The notes under the pieces are model-generated. The model was given only the letters and a program-made list of their open reading frames with translations. It was not told where the DNA came from and did no database searches. Both the position numbers and the translations under genes were made by a program. This document shows positions 32,480 to 41,638 of a DNA stretch of 64,000 bases, in pieces; within the stretch, counting starts at the first letter, position 1; every line of letters starts with the position of its first letter. The stretch spans positions 124,001 through 188,000 of the forward strand of contig WNYE01000066.1 in NCBI GenBank assembly GCA_021396245.1, written 5' to 3'. This DNA is from Sporothrix humicola. Its lineage: Eukaryota > Ascomycota > Sordariomycetes > Ophiostomatales > Ophiostomataceae.

Positions 32480-34384
32480 ATGGCCGGCCTTGCCTCGGCG
32501 GCGCCGTCCGCGCCCTCGACATCGTCAGCCACATCAGCGGCGCCGCAAGCGTACTGGTCCTCGTATGCCGCCCGTCTGCGCGCCTACCACAACGCGCTGC
32601 TCGTGCCGGTGAACCCCAGCGCGCCCATTGCGCCAAAAACCACGAAACGCGGCACGACCATTATCAACTACGCCGAGGACGGCTACGACGACTACCTGGA
32701 CGACGACGACGATAACGACCGCCGGCGCCCGTCGAGTCTGAGATTGAGAGGAACACCGACAGCGACGCCCGGCGGCGCCCACGCGGCAGGCACCTCGACG
32801 CCCACCGACCCGGCCGACCGGATCAAGGACGCCGACGGGCCGGTCGAGGTGCAGGGGGTGTGGCGCGACTGGCAGGGCAAGACGCGCGTGCCGCGGTCGG
32901 ACATGGCCAACTATGCGCAGGCGTGCCTGCCGTCCACCCTCATTCCGATCCGCATCGACGTCGAGATCCCGCCGTACCTGCCAATGGCACCGCTGGGGCC
33001 GCCGATCGGGCCGCCGCCGGGCGCCCATTCTTCAGTCCTTGCACAGTACGACATGACCAATCCGCTCAATCGCCAGCCGGGAGAAGCGACCGTTCCTTTT
33101 AGACTCAAAGACACGTTTCTGTGGAACCTGCACGAGACGCTGATCACGACGGACCAGTTTGCGATCACACTCACCCAAGACCTGGACCTGCCGGTGCGGA
33201 GCACGGTCGCGGCGGAGATCAGCAAGCAGATCCGCACGCAGCTCGAAGAGTACGCGGGCGTGGCGCTGCACCCGCTGTTCCACTCGTCGGGGGCGAAGCA
33301 GCCGCAGGCACAACCACAAGGACAGACGGCAGCAGCACGGACACAACGCGACTCGGCAACACCCGTGCCCGGCGCACACCTCTCGTTTAGCCGCGCCGAC
33401 ACGCCATTGCGGACGGGAGCCGGCACGCCATCACGACTCGGACACAGCACGCCAGCCCCTGCGTCTTCAGCACAACAAACGTCTGCAACCCCCGTCACGG
33501 CCGTCGCCGAGGCCATCACGCCCGAGTCGGACGACTACAACCCCGACGACACGTACCGCTGCATCGTGAACCTCAACATCAACCTGGCCTCGCGCCTGTA
33601 CACGGACAAGTTCGAGTGGTCGCTGCTCCACCCGCCCGGCACGGCCGAGACGTTTGCGCGGCAGACGTGCGCCGACCTGGGGCTCACGGGCGAGTGGGTG
33701 CCCGCCATGACGCACGCCATCTACGAGGCGGTCCTGAGGCTCAAGAAAGAAGCGTGCGAGTCGGGCGGGCTGGTCGGCGGGGGTCTGCCGTCGGACTTTC
33801 CCAACGATGCCGCCCTCGGCCACTCGGCCGCCGACGGCACCAGCGCCGGCGGCTGGCGCTACGACCCGGACACGCTGGGCGATGCGTGGGAGCCCAAGGT
33901 GGAGATACTCAGTAAAGAAGAGATTGAAAAACGCGAGTACGACCGCGAGCGGCAGCTGCGGCGGCTGCGGCGCGAGACGGCGCGGTTCAGCAGCAACACG
34001 GGCATGGCCGGGGGCTTGCCGGCTGGCTTTGGGTTTGGGGCGCTCGTCGAAGAGGAGGAGAGAATGGGCCGGGGCGAGCGCACGAAAAAGAAGCGGCGGT
34101 TCCGGTCGCTGTCGCCAGTGGGACGTGGGACGCCAGGACGGGCGACTCCGGATATTGCTTCTGGGTCTGGCGGGTACGGCGGCGGCGGCACGCTGACTGA
34201 CGCCGAACGCACGTCGTGGCGGTGTGCGCACTGCCGGGTGTGGGGCACGAGCGTGTGGGCGGTGCGGGACGGCCCCCATGGCCCGCGGTCGTTGTGCAAC
34301 AACTGCGGATACATGTACGAGCGCGACCGGAAGCTTCCGCGGTGGACCAAGTTGCTGCACGTCAACGATTCGATTCTGTTGTAG
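32480..34384 (+). CDS. sfh1: RSC chromatin-remodelling subunit Sfh1 (SNF5 family)
   Basis: Predicted SNF5/SMARCB1-family core subunit of the RSC remodelling complex in the nucleus. 634 residues, single exon, ATG in an ATCATGG context. The N-terminus has the conserved QAYWSSYAARLRAYHNALL and KTTKRGTTIINYAE, then an acidic Asp run. The SNF5 region is split: LIPIRIDVEIPPYLP with TFLWNLHETLITTDQFAITL near the middle and the second repeat DTYRCIVNLNINLASRLYTD with FEWSLLHPPGTAETFARQTC. A Ser/Thr/Gln-rich linker separates them. The C-terminus has a GATA-like zinc finger, C582-X2-C585-X20-C606-X2-C609. The zinc finger and N-terminus favour Sfh1 over Snf5. Confidence 0.88.
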   Translation: MAGLASAAPSAPSTSSATSAAPQAYWSSYAARLRAYHNALLVPVNPSAPIAPKTTKRGTTIINYAEDGYDDYLDDDDDNDRRRPSSLRLRGTPTATPGGAHAAGTSTPTDPADRIKDADGPVEVQGVWRDWQGKTRVPRSDMANYAQACLPSTLIPIRIDVEIPPYLPMAPLGPPIGPPPGAHSSVLAQYDMTNPLNRQPGEATVPFRLKDTFLWNLHETLITTDQFAITLTQDLDLPVRSTVAAEISKQIRTQLEEYAGVALHPLFHSSGAKQPQAQPQGQTAAARTQRDSATPVPGAHLSFSRADTPLRTGAGTPSRLGHSTPAPASSAQQTSATPVTAVAEAITPESDDYNPDDTYRCIVNLNINLASRLYTDKFEWSLLHPPGTAETFARQTCADLGLTGEWVPAMTHAIYEAVLRLKKEACESGGLVGGGLPSDFPNDAALGHSAADGTSAGGWRYDPDTLGDAWEPKVEILSKEEIEKREYDRERQLRRLRRETARFSSNTGMAGGLPAGFGFGALVEEEERMGRGERTKKKRRFRSLSPVGRGTPGRATPDIASGSGGYGGGGTLTDAERTSWRCAHCRVWGTSVWAVRDGPHGPRSLCNNCGYMYERDRKLPRWTKLLHVNDSILL

Positions 34385-35023
34385 TCAGACGTCGACGACC
34401 GAAGGGAGGCGATGTCTGGAAGAGGACAAAAGAAGGACATTGACCGAAGGGAGGACAGGACGGACGGAAAAGGACGGGAGTATGGAGCCGGAGTTTGCAG
34501 GATTTACTTTTGTTTTTGTTTTTGTTTTCTCTTTTTATTTTCTGCGGTCTCTCGACGTGTTTTTACTCCCCAGCATTAATGAACCCACGGGGGCTTGGGC
34601 TGGAACGGTATGTATTCTATTTTCATCTGTTGTGTTTTTATTTCCCTTTTTTTCTTCTTCTTACTTTTTGGGCGAGCTGATGCTCATTGTACTTTTCAAC
34701 TTGATTTCATTTCTCTGTTATCTCTCATTCCATACTCTGACTTCTATTGAAGCGCAAATTTACAAGTTACTTCACCAATGTTCTTCCTGTGACATTAACC
34801 AGGCAATTGGTAGTCCAGCCGCTTCATATACTTCAGACGTCTTTCACACGGCAGCCCACCTATACGTCGCTGCATTATCAGGCAAAATGCCATGGTTACT
34901 GAACCACCACGTTGTTGACAGCTGTTACTGATAGCCGTGCTGTCACTGTGATAGCTTGAAGACAACTGTGAGAAAATGTGAAGCTATTCACTCTTTCTTT
35001 TCTTCTCTTCACACATCGCCACA
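34385..35023. other. Intergenic region, nothing recognised
   Basis: 639 bp, T-rich on the + strand just after sfh1. It holds the sfh1 3' UTR and the promoter of the SET gene. No other element is seen. Confidence 0.55.
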
Positions 35024-36169
35024 ATGTCTACAATACGGCTTCTGCTTGCCATTTCGGCCTTTTCGAGCATCACTCTTGGCTGCCCGTCTTCACTCGGGAC
35101 ATTTACACCGTCGTATCCTACGTCGTCCCCCAAAGACAGGCCTCTACAGCTCTCGGGCCCGCACCGCTGCGTCGACAATGTCTGCGTCTATGCCGATCCT
35201 GGGCACGGGAGCGGCCTGGCTGTTGTGACGACCGCCGAGAACGCAGATTTACTTCAGTCACTCCCTGCCCACGACCGCTCCCACGAAGTCACGTCGCCGC
35301 CTCCGTTCTACGAGTCCTATGTTTTAGGGAAGGGCATCGGGCTGATCGCCAACGCCACCATCCGCCGCGGCGACACCCTCATGGCGCACACGCCGACCCT
35401 GCTGGTGCATTGGGCCACCCATGCAGAGGCCCAGGCCAGCGTCGTCGACGGCCTCTACCAGGCCGCCGTGCAGAAGCTGCCGGCCCCGTCCCGCCGCCGC
35501 TTCCTCCGGCAGATGCTGATTGGCGGCGCCGGCGTCCACGCCAACGTCGAGACCAACTGTTTTCGCTTCTTTGTGGACGCGCGCGACGAGGCGACCGGCC
35601 ACCTGGGGTGCTACCCGCCGTCGGCGCGCCTCAACCACGACTGCCGGCCGAATCTGGTGTACAGGACGTCGGGCATCACTCAAACGATCGTGGCCGTCCG
35701 CGACATCCAGCCGGGCGAGGAGCTGTCCGTGAGCTATGTGGACCTGTTGTTGTCGAGGGAAGAGAGGCAGGCACGACTCAAAGACTGGGGCTTTGAGTGC
35801 TCGTGCAAGCTGTGCACGAATGAGACGGCGTCCCACGAGGCGGACAAGCACGTCCACGAGATTGCCGCCCTCAAAGAACGACTCGACTCGCCGGGCGGTG
35901 AGGTCGACGCCAACACCGGCATCGAGCTGGCCATCCTCTACGAGGACGAGGGTCTGTGGACCTACATTGGCCAGCACGCCTACACCCGCGCGGCGCTCAA
36001 CTGCGCGCTCTTTGCCGAAGAGGCGTGTGCCGTCGCGTTTGCCAACAAGGCCATGGCCGCTCTTTTGGTCGAGATTGGCGAGACGGCCGGCGACCTCGAC
36101 TCGATGTGGCGGCTGGCCACGGATCCAGTGAACCACTGGGCGTGGGGACTCAGACTGCGGAAGGCGTAG
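35024..36169 (+). CDS. SET-domain protein with an N-terminal signal peptide
   Basis: 381 residues. Residues 1-19 (MSTIRLLLAISAFSSITLG) look like a cleavable signal peptide. A short Cys-containing linker leads into a SET domain with YESYVLGKGIGLIANATIRR at its start. The catalytic signature RLNHDCRPN is at 202-210 and GEELSVSYVD at 231-240. A post-SET-like Cys cluster (C259, C261, C264) follows, then a helical C-terminus. SET enzymes methylate lysine on proteins, mostly histones. A secretory signal on this fold is odd but recurs in a group of filamentous fungal SET proteins. Substrate and location are unknown; the signal could instead be a membrane anchor. Confidence 0.8.
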   Translation: MSTIRLLLAISAFSSITLGCPSSLGTFTPSYPTSSPKDRPLQLSGPHRCVDNVCVYADPGHGSGLAVVTTAENADLLQSLPAHDRSHEVTSPPPFYESYVLGKGIGLIANATIRRGDTLMAHTPTLLVHWATHAEAQASVVDGLYQAAVQKLPAPSRRRFLRQMLIGGAGVHANVETNCFRFFVDARDEATGHLGCYPPSARLNHDCRPNLVYRTSGITQTIVAVRDIQPGEELSVSYVDLLLSREERQARLKDWGFECSCKLCTNETASHEADKHVHEIAALKERLDSPGGEVDANTGIELAILYEDEGLWTYIGQHAYTRAALNCALFAEEACAVAFANKAMAALLVEIGETAGDLDSMWRLATDPVNHWAWGLRLRKA

Positions 36170-36698
36170 CAGGTAGATGGGTGAACGAGAAATTGAGTTG
36201 TTGGAAAGAAGAGGAGATGGCCGGTTTTGGAGACCTCTGATTTGAGGAAAGGGTGGATGCCATCAATAGCTCCAGTTGAAGAAAGCTCGCTTCAGTGTGC
36301 ACCGACGTTCCGCGCTTGCCTTATGCTGGCTTTTCCGTCGCCCACTGAACCTCGACTCAACCTCTTCCGAAAACGCCGCCAATTGCCCCGAGGGACCGCG
36401 AGTTGAGGAGGGGGGACGAGGTGGTGTTATATTTTGGGAAAACGAGAAGAAAGGACATTAGTGACTCCCAAAATACCGCATAAATTACAGAGTAAGAATC
36501 AATATTCCAAAGAAAAGTTTTCAGAAACTGGAGACTGTTGTTCAAATAAATCTTTTCTCAGAGTAATTCCACCGTGGAGCTGTTGCTTCAGATCAGCACG
36601 GAATGCCCTGTATTTTCTTGTCACAGTAGAGCCTCCACGGAGAAAATACTGCGGGGCATCCGTTTCTTCAGTGTTCTCCCGCCGCTCCTTCTTTGGCG

Positions 36699-36709
36699 CG
36701 GAACGCCCG
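36699..36709 (+). promoter_or_regulatory. CGG-N5-CCG site 1 upstream of galactokinase
   Basis: CGGAACGCCCG, about 380 bp before the ATG. It is the core of a 14-nt block (36697-36710) that returns as an exact reverse complement at 36933-36946. Inverted CGG triplets with fixed spacing are the usual target of Zn2Cys6 factors. Which factor binds is unknown. Confidence 0.5.
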
Positions 36710-36933
36710 AATGACGTTGTGGTCCCCGCATCTACAAAGAGCAGGCGCTACTCTCGCTGTTTTGCATGGAGTTTTTTGTACTCACCTCGCTCGCCTTTGT
36801 AACTTCCAACTGGGCAGGTCCCGTCTGGGCGTGTAGTAGTGTAGGAACAGTCTGTCGTCTTGGTGCCGTCTCGTAGTAATTGTGGCAGGCGCGGCTGCTT
36901 GTAAGTCTATTAGTCGCCAGTCGCACCTCCCCT

Positions 36934-36944
36934 CGGGCGTTCCG
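36934..36944 (-). promoter_or_regulatory. CGG-N5-CCG site 2 upstream of galactokinase
   Basis: CGGGCGTTCCG, about 145 bp before the ATG and the mirror image of site 1. Yeast Gal4 uses an 11-bp spacer, so this would be a different regulator. Confidence 0.5.
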
Positions 36945-37088
36945 CGGAGCTTCTCTCCTTCCCCAGTATTTCGTCTCCAGCTCTCCAGGTCTCCTTTCTT
37001 TCCAACAGCATCGTGACTTTTGCTCTTCCCCTGTCATCTTGCTTCTCCTCTCACCCAGATCACCACCCAACATCACGACACACCCACC

Positions 37089-38684
37089 ATGACAAAGACC
37101 GTCCCCGTCGTCGACCGCCTCGGCCAGATCTACACCGACGATGCCGTGCCCGCGCAGACCAAGCGGTGGGAGCATCTCCTCCAAACGTTTAGAGAGAGAC
37201 ACGGGAGAGAGGCCGACTTTGTGGCGCGGAGTCCGGGCCGCGTCAACGTGATTGGCGAGCACATTGACTATTCGCTGTACAGCGTGCTGCCGATGGCGAT
37301 TACGGGGGACTGCATTATTGCGGTGGGTTTCGACGGCAGCGAGCGAAGCGAGGACAACAAATGGACGGTGGAGATTAGCAATGTGCTGCCCAAGTTTGCG
37401 GCACACACTTTCGAGTTCAACAGCGACGACTCAGTCGAGATTGACGCGAGCGTGCACGAGTGGACCAACTACTTCAAGTCGGGCTTGCGAGGTGCTTTGG
37501 CTTTACTCAGGAAGAAGCGGGCGGCCGCCGGCCTCCCCCCACTGCGTCCGCGCAGCCTGCAGGTCGTGCTGGACGGCACGGTGCCGGTGGGCGGCGGCCT
37601 GAGCTCGAGCGCGGCGTTTACGAGCTGCAGCGCCTTGGCGGTGCTGGCGGCGAATGACTACGAGGGAAAGGACAAAATCGACAAGACGGAACTGACCGAG
37701 CTCGCCATCGTCTCGGAGCGCAGCGTCGGCGTCAACTCGGGCGGCATGGACCAGTCGGCGTCGGTGTTTTCGGAGCGCGGGTCGGCGCTCTTCGTCAGTT
37801 TTACGCCGACACTGACAGCCCGCCCCGTCTTTTTCCCCAAGGCCACGTCACCCGAGACCGAGATCTGCTTTTTGATTGCGCAGTCGTTTGTCGCCGCAGA
37901 CAAGTTTGTCACCGGCCCGATCCACTACAATTTGAGAGTGGTCGAATGTACGCTCGCCGCGGCCTACCTCAACGCCGTCCTCAACCCGCCCGCGACGAAA
38001 CTGCCCAGCGACAACGCCCCCCTCGGTATTAGTTTGCACGGCTTCCACGAGACGTACTTTGCCCTCCAGGAACAGGGCGGCGTCCAGAACTCGCCGCGGT
38101 CGCCGCGGGCCCAGCTCGAGGCCCTGCTCGCCCTCGTCGACAAGCACTTGCCGTCGGAGGAGGGGTACACGCGGGAAGAGGTTGCTACTGTGCTGGGCGT
38201 CACGGTCGACGACCTCAACAAGCAGTTCATGACCCAGTTCCCCGTCCGCGCCGAGCGCTTCAAGCTGCGCCAGCGCGCCCAACACGTGTTCGGTGAGGCT
38301 TTGAGGGTGCTCGAGTTTATGGAGGTCCTGGAGGGGCAGGCGGGGCAAGGAGACGTGGCGACGTCGCAGAAGCTGGGCGCTCTGCTGAACACGACGCAAG
38401 ACAGCTGCCGCGACCTGTACGAGTGCAGCTGCCCCGAGCTCGACGAGCTGTGCGCCATTGCGCGCCGCGCCGGCAGCTACGGCAGCCGCCTGACGGGCGC
38501 CGGCTGGGGCGGGTGCAGCGTGCACCTCGTGCCCGCGAACAAGGTGGATGCGATCCGCGCGGCGTGGGACGCCGAGTACTATAGCAAGCGGCCCGAGCTG
38601 ACGGACGAGCAGCGGGCGGCGGCTGTCGTGCTGAGCCGGCCGGGCAGCGGGAGTGCCGTCTACGTGGGCGGCAAGGTGCAGTAG
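37089..38684 (+). CDS. gal1: Galactokinase
   Basis: Phosphorylates galactose with ATP to galactose 1-phosphate, the first committed step of the cytosolic Leloir pathway. 531 residues from the ATG at 37089 (CACCATGAC context). Motifs: the galactokinase signature GRVNVIGEHIDY (50-61), the GHMP ATP-binding loop PVGGGLSSSAA (166-176), the catalytic region VNSGGMDQSAS and the C-terminal GSRLTGAGWGGCSVHLV. The protein is slightly longer than bacterial GalK, as in fungi. Residues near 84-89 (SERSED) are encoded by a copy of the dispersed 18-nt repeat. No other Leloir gene is in the window. Confidence 0.93.
   Translation: MTKTVPVVDRLGQIYTDDAVPAQTKRWEHLLQTFRERHGREADFVARSPGRVNVIGEHIDYSLYSVLPMAITGDCIIAVGFDGSERSEDNKWTVEISNVLPKFAAHTFEFNSDDSVEIDASVHEWTNYFKSGLRGALALLRKKRAAAGLPPLRPRSLQVVLDGTVPVGGGLSSSAAFTSCSALAVLAANDYEGKDKIDKTELTELAIVSERSVGVNSGGMDQSASVFSERGSALFVSFTPTLTARPVFFPKATSPETEICFLIAQSFVAADKFVTGPIHYNLRVVECTLAAAYLNAVLNPPATKLPSDNAPLGISLHGFHETYFALQEQGGVQNSPRSPRAQLEALLALVDKHLPSEEGYTREEVATVLGVTVDDLNKQFMTQFPVRAERFKLRQRAQHVFGEALRVLEFMEVLEGQAGQGDVATSQKLGALLNTTQDSCRDLYECSCPELDELCAIARRAGSYGSRLTGAGWGGCSVHLVPANKVDAIRAAWDAEYYSKRPELTDEQRAAAVVLSRPGSGSAVYVGGKVQ
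37340..37355 (+). repeat. Dispersed 16-nt repeat, copy 3, inside galactokinase
   Basis: CGAGCGAAGCGAGGAC with AG before it. It is read in frame as Ser-Glu-Arg-Ser-Glu-Asp in a likely surface loop (FDGSERSEDNKWTVEI). Confidence 0.7.
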
Positions 38685-38838
38685 GTGCGAGCCTGCGAGC
38701 GTTTTCACTAGTATTTAATTCAAAAGTTTACATTCATGTAGCCAACATTGTCAATGTTATGTTGGGATTCATTATTATCGTACAGTATGTATGCTTCTAT
38801 TTGTACAGTCTTCGTGGCACGCAGGTTGATCACGACCA

Positions 38839-40839
38839 CTATGTTGTCGTCGGCGTCGTCGTCGATGTTGCCGCTGCGGCATCTCCCCGCCTTTTCCTGT
38901 CCACATTCTTAATCTTGCGCTGCCGCTTGAGCTGCACCCGCCGGTACTTGATAAACAGCGACCACGCATCCCGCAAGACAATCCACAGCATCCCGCCCAC
39001 CAGACTGCGGCCCCATTTTTTGGACAAAAAGCCCTTTCCACCGGCAGAACTTGGGACGACCCACGACCGCGGCAGCACATGTAACAAAAGCGAGCCGGCC
39101 GCCGAGGCCGCGTGGGGTAGGAGCAGCTGGGTGGTCATGGCGGCGATGACGTCCGAGAACAAGATGCCGCCGCCGCCGCCGCCTCCACCACGCTCGACTT
39201 GGTTGGCATTGGCATTGGCGTTGACACCAAGGTTGCGGGCCCCAAAGCCAGGCGCCCCTACCGCCCCGCCCTGGCCCTCCATGGCCTCGACGTCGGCGGC
39301 CAGCAGTTCCTGGGCCAGCCTCAAATTGCGAATATCGTCGGCAATGTCGGCCATGTTGTCGGCAAAGTCAAAGTCGGCGAGGTCAAGGGGCACGTCGGCG
39401 GCAATCTCGACGTTGCCGTTGCCGTCCACGTTGACGTCCACGTTGATCTCGCCGCGGGCGCGCAGAATGTCGGGTGGGGGAAGGGCGCCGTCGTCATCTC
39501 CCCCGTCGTCACTGTCATCGTCGTTGATGCGCTCCCCCAAAATGTTCTCATCGTCGTCCCTCACCTCTCTCGGCGGCAGGATTTCGTCGTCGTCAACCTC
39601 GTCGACCCAGGCATTCTCGTCGTTGTCGTCGTCGTTAACGACGGGACCTGGAAGCTCCTCAGGCCGTGGCTGTTCGTCATCTTGCTGCTGTTGCCCTTGT
39701 TGTGCTGGCTGCTCTGCTGGCTCTTCCGGTTGCTGCTCTGGTTGTTGTTCTGGCTCTTGCTGTTCTTGCGGCTGTGGTTCTGCTGCTGCCACAGGAGCAG
39801 GTGCATTAGCATTACCGCGCTCATTCTGGTCGTGGCCATGGTCGTGGCCATGGTCATGGTCATGGTCATGGTGGAGTTCTTCATCTTCTTCGTCGCGAAG
39901 TAGCTGTCCCACAGCCGCCCCTATCCGACGCAGGCCTGCAACAATACCCTGCGGCTGGTCGGCAGCGTTGTTGTCGCCCTGGTCGATACCCGCTGGTGCC
40001 CGTAGCTCATGTGGCTGTTGTTGTTGTTCGTCCTCCTCTTCTGGCCGTCCGCGCAGCGCCCGGTTCAGCCGCCGCTCCAGGCTGCCAAACACATTGTAGT
40101 ACACCGTCGCATAGGCGATGCTAATCGTCGGCATCGCCGCCAGCACCCACGGCCCCGACGGCGGCCACCGCGGCGGCCGCCCGCCGCTGCGCCATAGGAG
40201 CGAAGCGCCGTACACCATGGAGGCGGGCCACGACAGAAAGTTGGCTAGGCTCGGCAGGGCGCGTTGCAGCAAAAGGCCAGGGGCAACCAGATTGAGGAGA
40301 AAGAACCGCCCCACGTAGTCGAGCTTGATGCGGGCGTGCTCAAGGGAGCCGGGCTCGATAATGCCTCCAGACGAGATGGACGCAAAGCCCGCCAGCATCC
40401 ACTCGATGGTGGTGCCCTCGCCGGCAAAGACGATCATGGCCTGTTGCCCATAAAAGCTCGAGCCGGCAACGCCCATGGCCATGACCATGGACGTCAGCAT
40501 CGGCGCCGCCGACCGGCGGTAGAGTGTGGCCAGCGTGTCCCTAAACACCAGCAGCGAATCCTCGGCGTCGATGGTGCGGATGCGCGCATTGCAGGCGGGA
40601 CACCGCAGCTTCTTGCTTCTACCTCTCCCTCGTACCGGCCGCCCCGTGTTGACCTCGGTCTCGGCGATCCACTGCAGCATGCAGTCTTCGTGGGCGTCGA
40701 GCGAGCACGGGCAGGGCGTGACCCAGACGGCGTCGGGCGTTTCGGCGGCGGTCTGCAGGCAGATGAAGCAGGATTTGTCGGCGTCGGGCGCTGGAGCCGG
40801 AGACGAGGGGGCGGCAGCCCCCGAGTCGGCAGAGACCAT
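38839..40839 (-). CDS. RING-CH (MARCH-type) membrane E3 ubiquitin ligase
   Basis: 666 residues, ATG at 40837-40839. The N-terminal RING-CH domain has C24, C27, C43, C45, H50, C53, C80 and C83, the Cys4-His-Cys3 pattern with His fifth that separates RING-CH from ordinary RINGs. Several hydrophobic stretches follow (around SMVMAMGVAGSSFYG, FLLNLVAPGLLL and WVLAAMPTISIAYATVYYN), so it is probably in an organelle or ER membrane. The middle is low-complexity: a His-Asp repeat (HDHDHDHGHDHGHD), Gln-Pro-Glu-rich and acidic blocks and a poly-Gly run. It ends with a basic segment and Thr/Ser-rich tail. Doa10 has more membrane spans, so I do not call it Doa10. Target unknown. Confidence 0.82.
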   Translation of the reverse strand: MVSADSGAAAPSSPAPAPDADKSCFICLQTAAETPDAVWVTPCPCSLDAHEDCMLQWIAETEVNTGRPVRGRGRSKKLRCPACNARIRTIDAEDSLLVFRDTLATLYRRSAAPMLTSMVMAMGVAGSSFYGQQAMIVFAGEGTTIEWMLAGFASISSGGIIEPGSLEHARIKLDYVGRFFLLNLVAPGLLLQRALPSLANFLSWPASMVYGASLLWRSGGRPPRWPPSGPWVLAAMPTISIAYATVYYNVFGSLERRLNRALRGRPEEEDEQQQQPHELRAPAGIDQGDNNAADQPQGIVAGLRRIGAAVGQLLRDEEDEELHHDHDHDHGHDHGHDQNERGNANAPAPVAAAEPQPQEQQEPEQQPEQQPEEPAEQPAQQGQQQQDDEQPRPEELPGPVVNDDDNDENAWVDEVDDDEILPPREVRDDDENILGERINDDDSDDGGDDDGALPPPDILRARGEINVDVNVDGNGNVEIAADVPLDLADFDFADNMADIADDIRNLRLAQELLAADVEAMEGQGGAVGAPGFGARNLGVNANANANQVERGGGGGGGGILFSDVIAAMTTQLLLPHAASAAGSLLLHVLPRSWVVPSSAGGKGFLSKKWGRSLVGGMLWIVLRDAWSLFIKYRRVQLKRQRKIKNVDRKRRGDAAAATSTTTPTTT

Positions 40840-41638
40840 TGTGGGTGGGAGGAGAGTGTCGGGAACGATTTTGGAACGATTGTGAAAGAGAGCCGGAGAA
40901 TCAAGTCGAAATCAAGAACGCCAACCGAGACACAGACAGAGACACATCTCAGTGGAAAGCGACAGTGTTGACAGTCAGTGTACCCTGTAGTTGACGACGC
41001 TCGCTAAATGGATTGTCTCGGATGTTGAGTCGTGCCTGAGTCGTCGAGTTGGTGCCGGTTGTTGATTGTTGTTGGTTGGCTGTTGTTTGTCTCTTTTGTT
41101 TGTCTCCTGTCTGTTGACGTGACAGTGACAGTGACGGCGAGAGCACAGAGTAAGCTTGATTTGGTAAGAGCGTCTGTTGGCAGAGACGGTCGTCGGCCGA
41201 GGTGATGGTAGTGAGTGACGGCGGAAGCTGGGGAAGCTACGTCGTTCCCTGTATTACAGCAGGTGCGACCGTACTGTGTGCAGGGGAAACACTGTACACA
41301 GACACTGTACACGTACACGTGCAAGGCCGACCAGCGCAAAAGGCCAAAACGCCCGCCACCTGCAGGCTGCAGCAAAAGGAGTAAGTCAAAATTAGTGGGT
41401 CCTCGTCCCCTGCAATTGACCCCTCCATTTTACTGTGAGCGCTGCTGCTTTCTCTGTGGAGCCTTTTGGTTGGGCTTCGGGCAGGTGCTAGCACGTTCGA
41501 CGGCCGTCTCTTGATACATACGTACTCTATTTTGTGGTCAAGGAGTCTGCGACACCATACAAAGTAGTAGCTTCCTCCTCCGACACGCAGAGACGCATAT
41601 TCGACACTCCCTCATCCCCATCTTCCACAACACCCATA
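40840..41638. other. Divergent promoter region between the RING-CH gene and sgt2
   Basis: 799 bp with both promoters. GT- and CA-rich tracts are seen (GACAGTGACAGTGACGG; a run of ACACTGTACAC-type repeats near 41288-41320). No gene is supported. Confidence 0.55.

Larger units (their letters stand above)
36170..37088. other. Galactokinase upstream region
   Basis: 919 bp. The part nearest 37089 is C/T- and then CA-rich, as in fungal leaders. It contains two CGG-N5-CCG sites, listed separately. No gene is supported. Confidence 0.6.
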
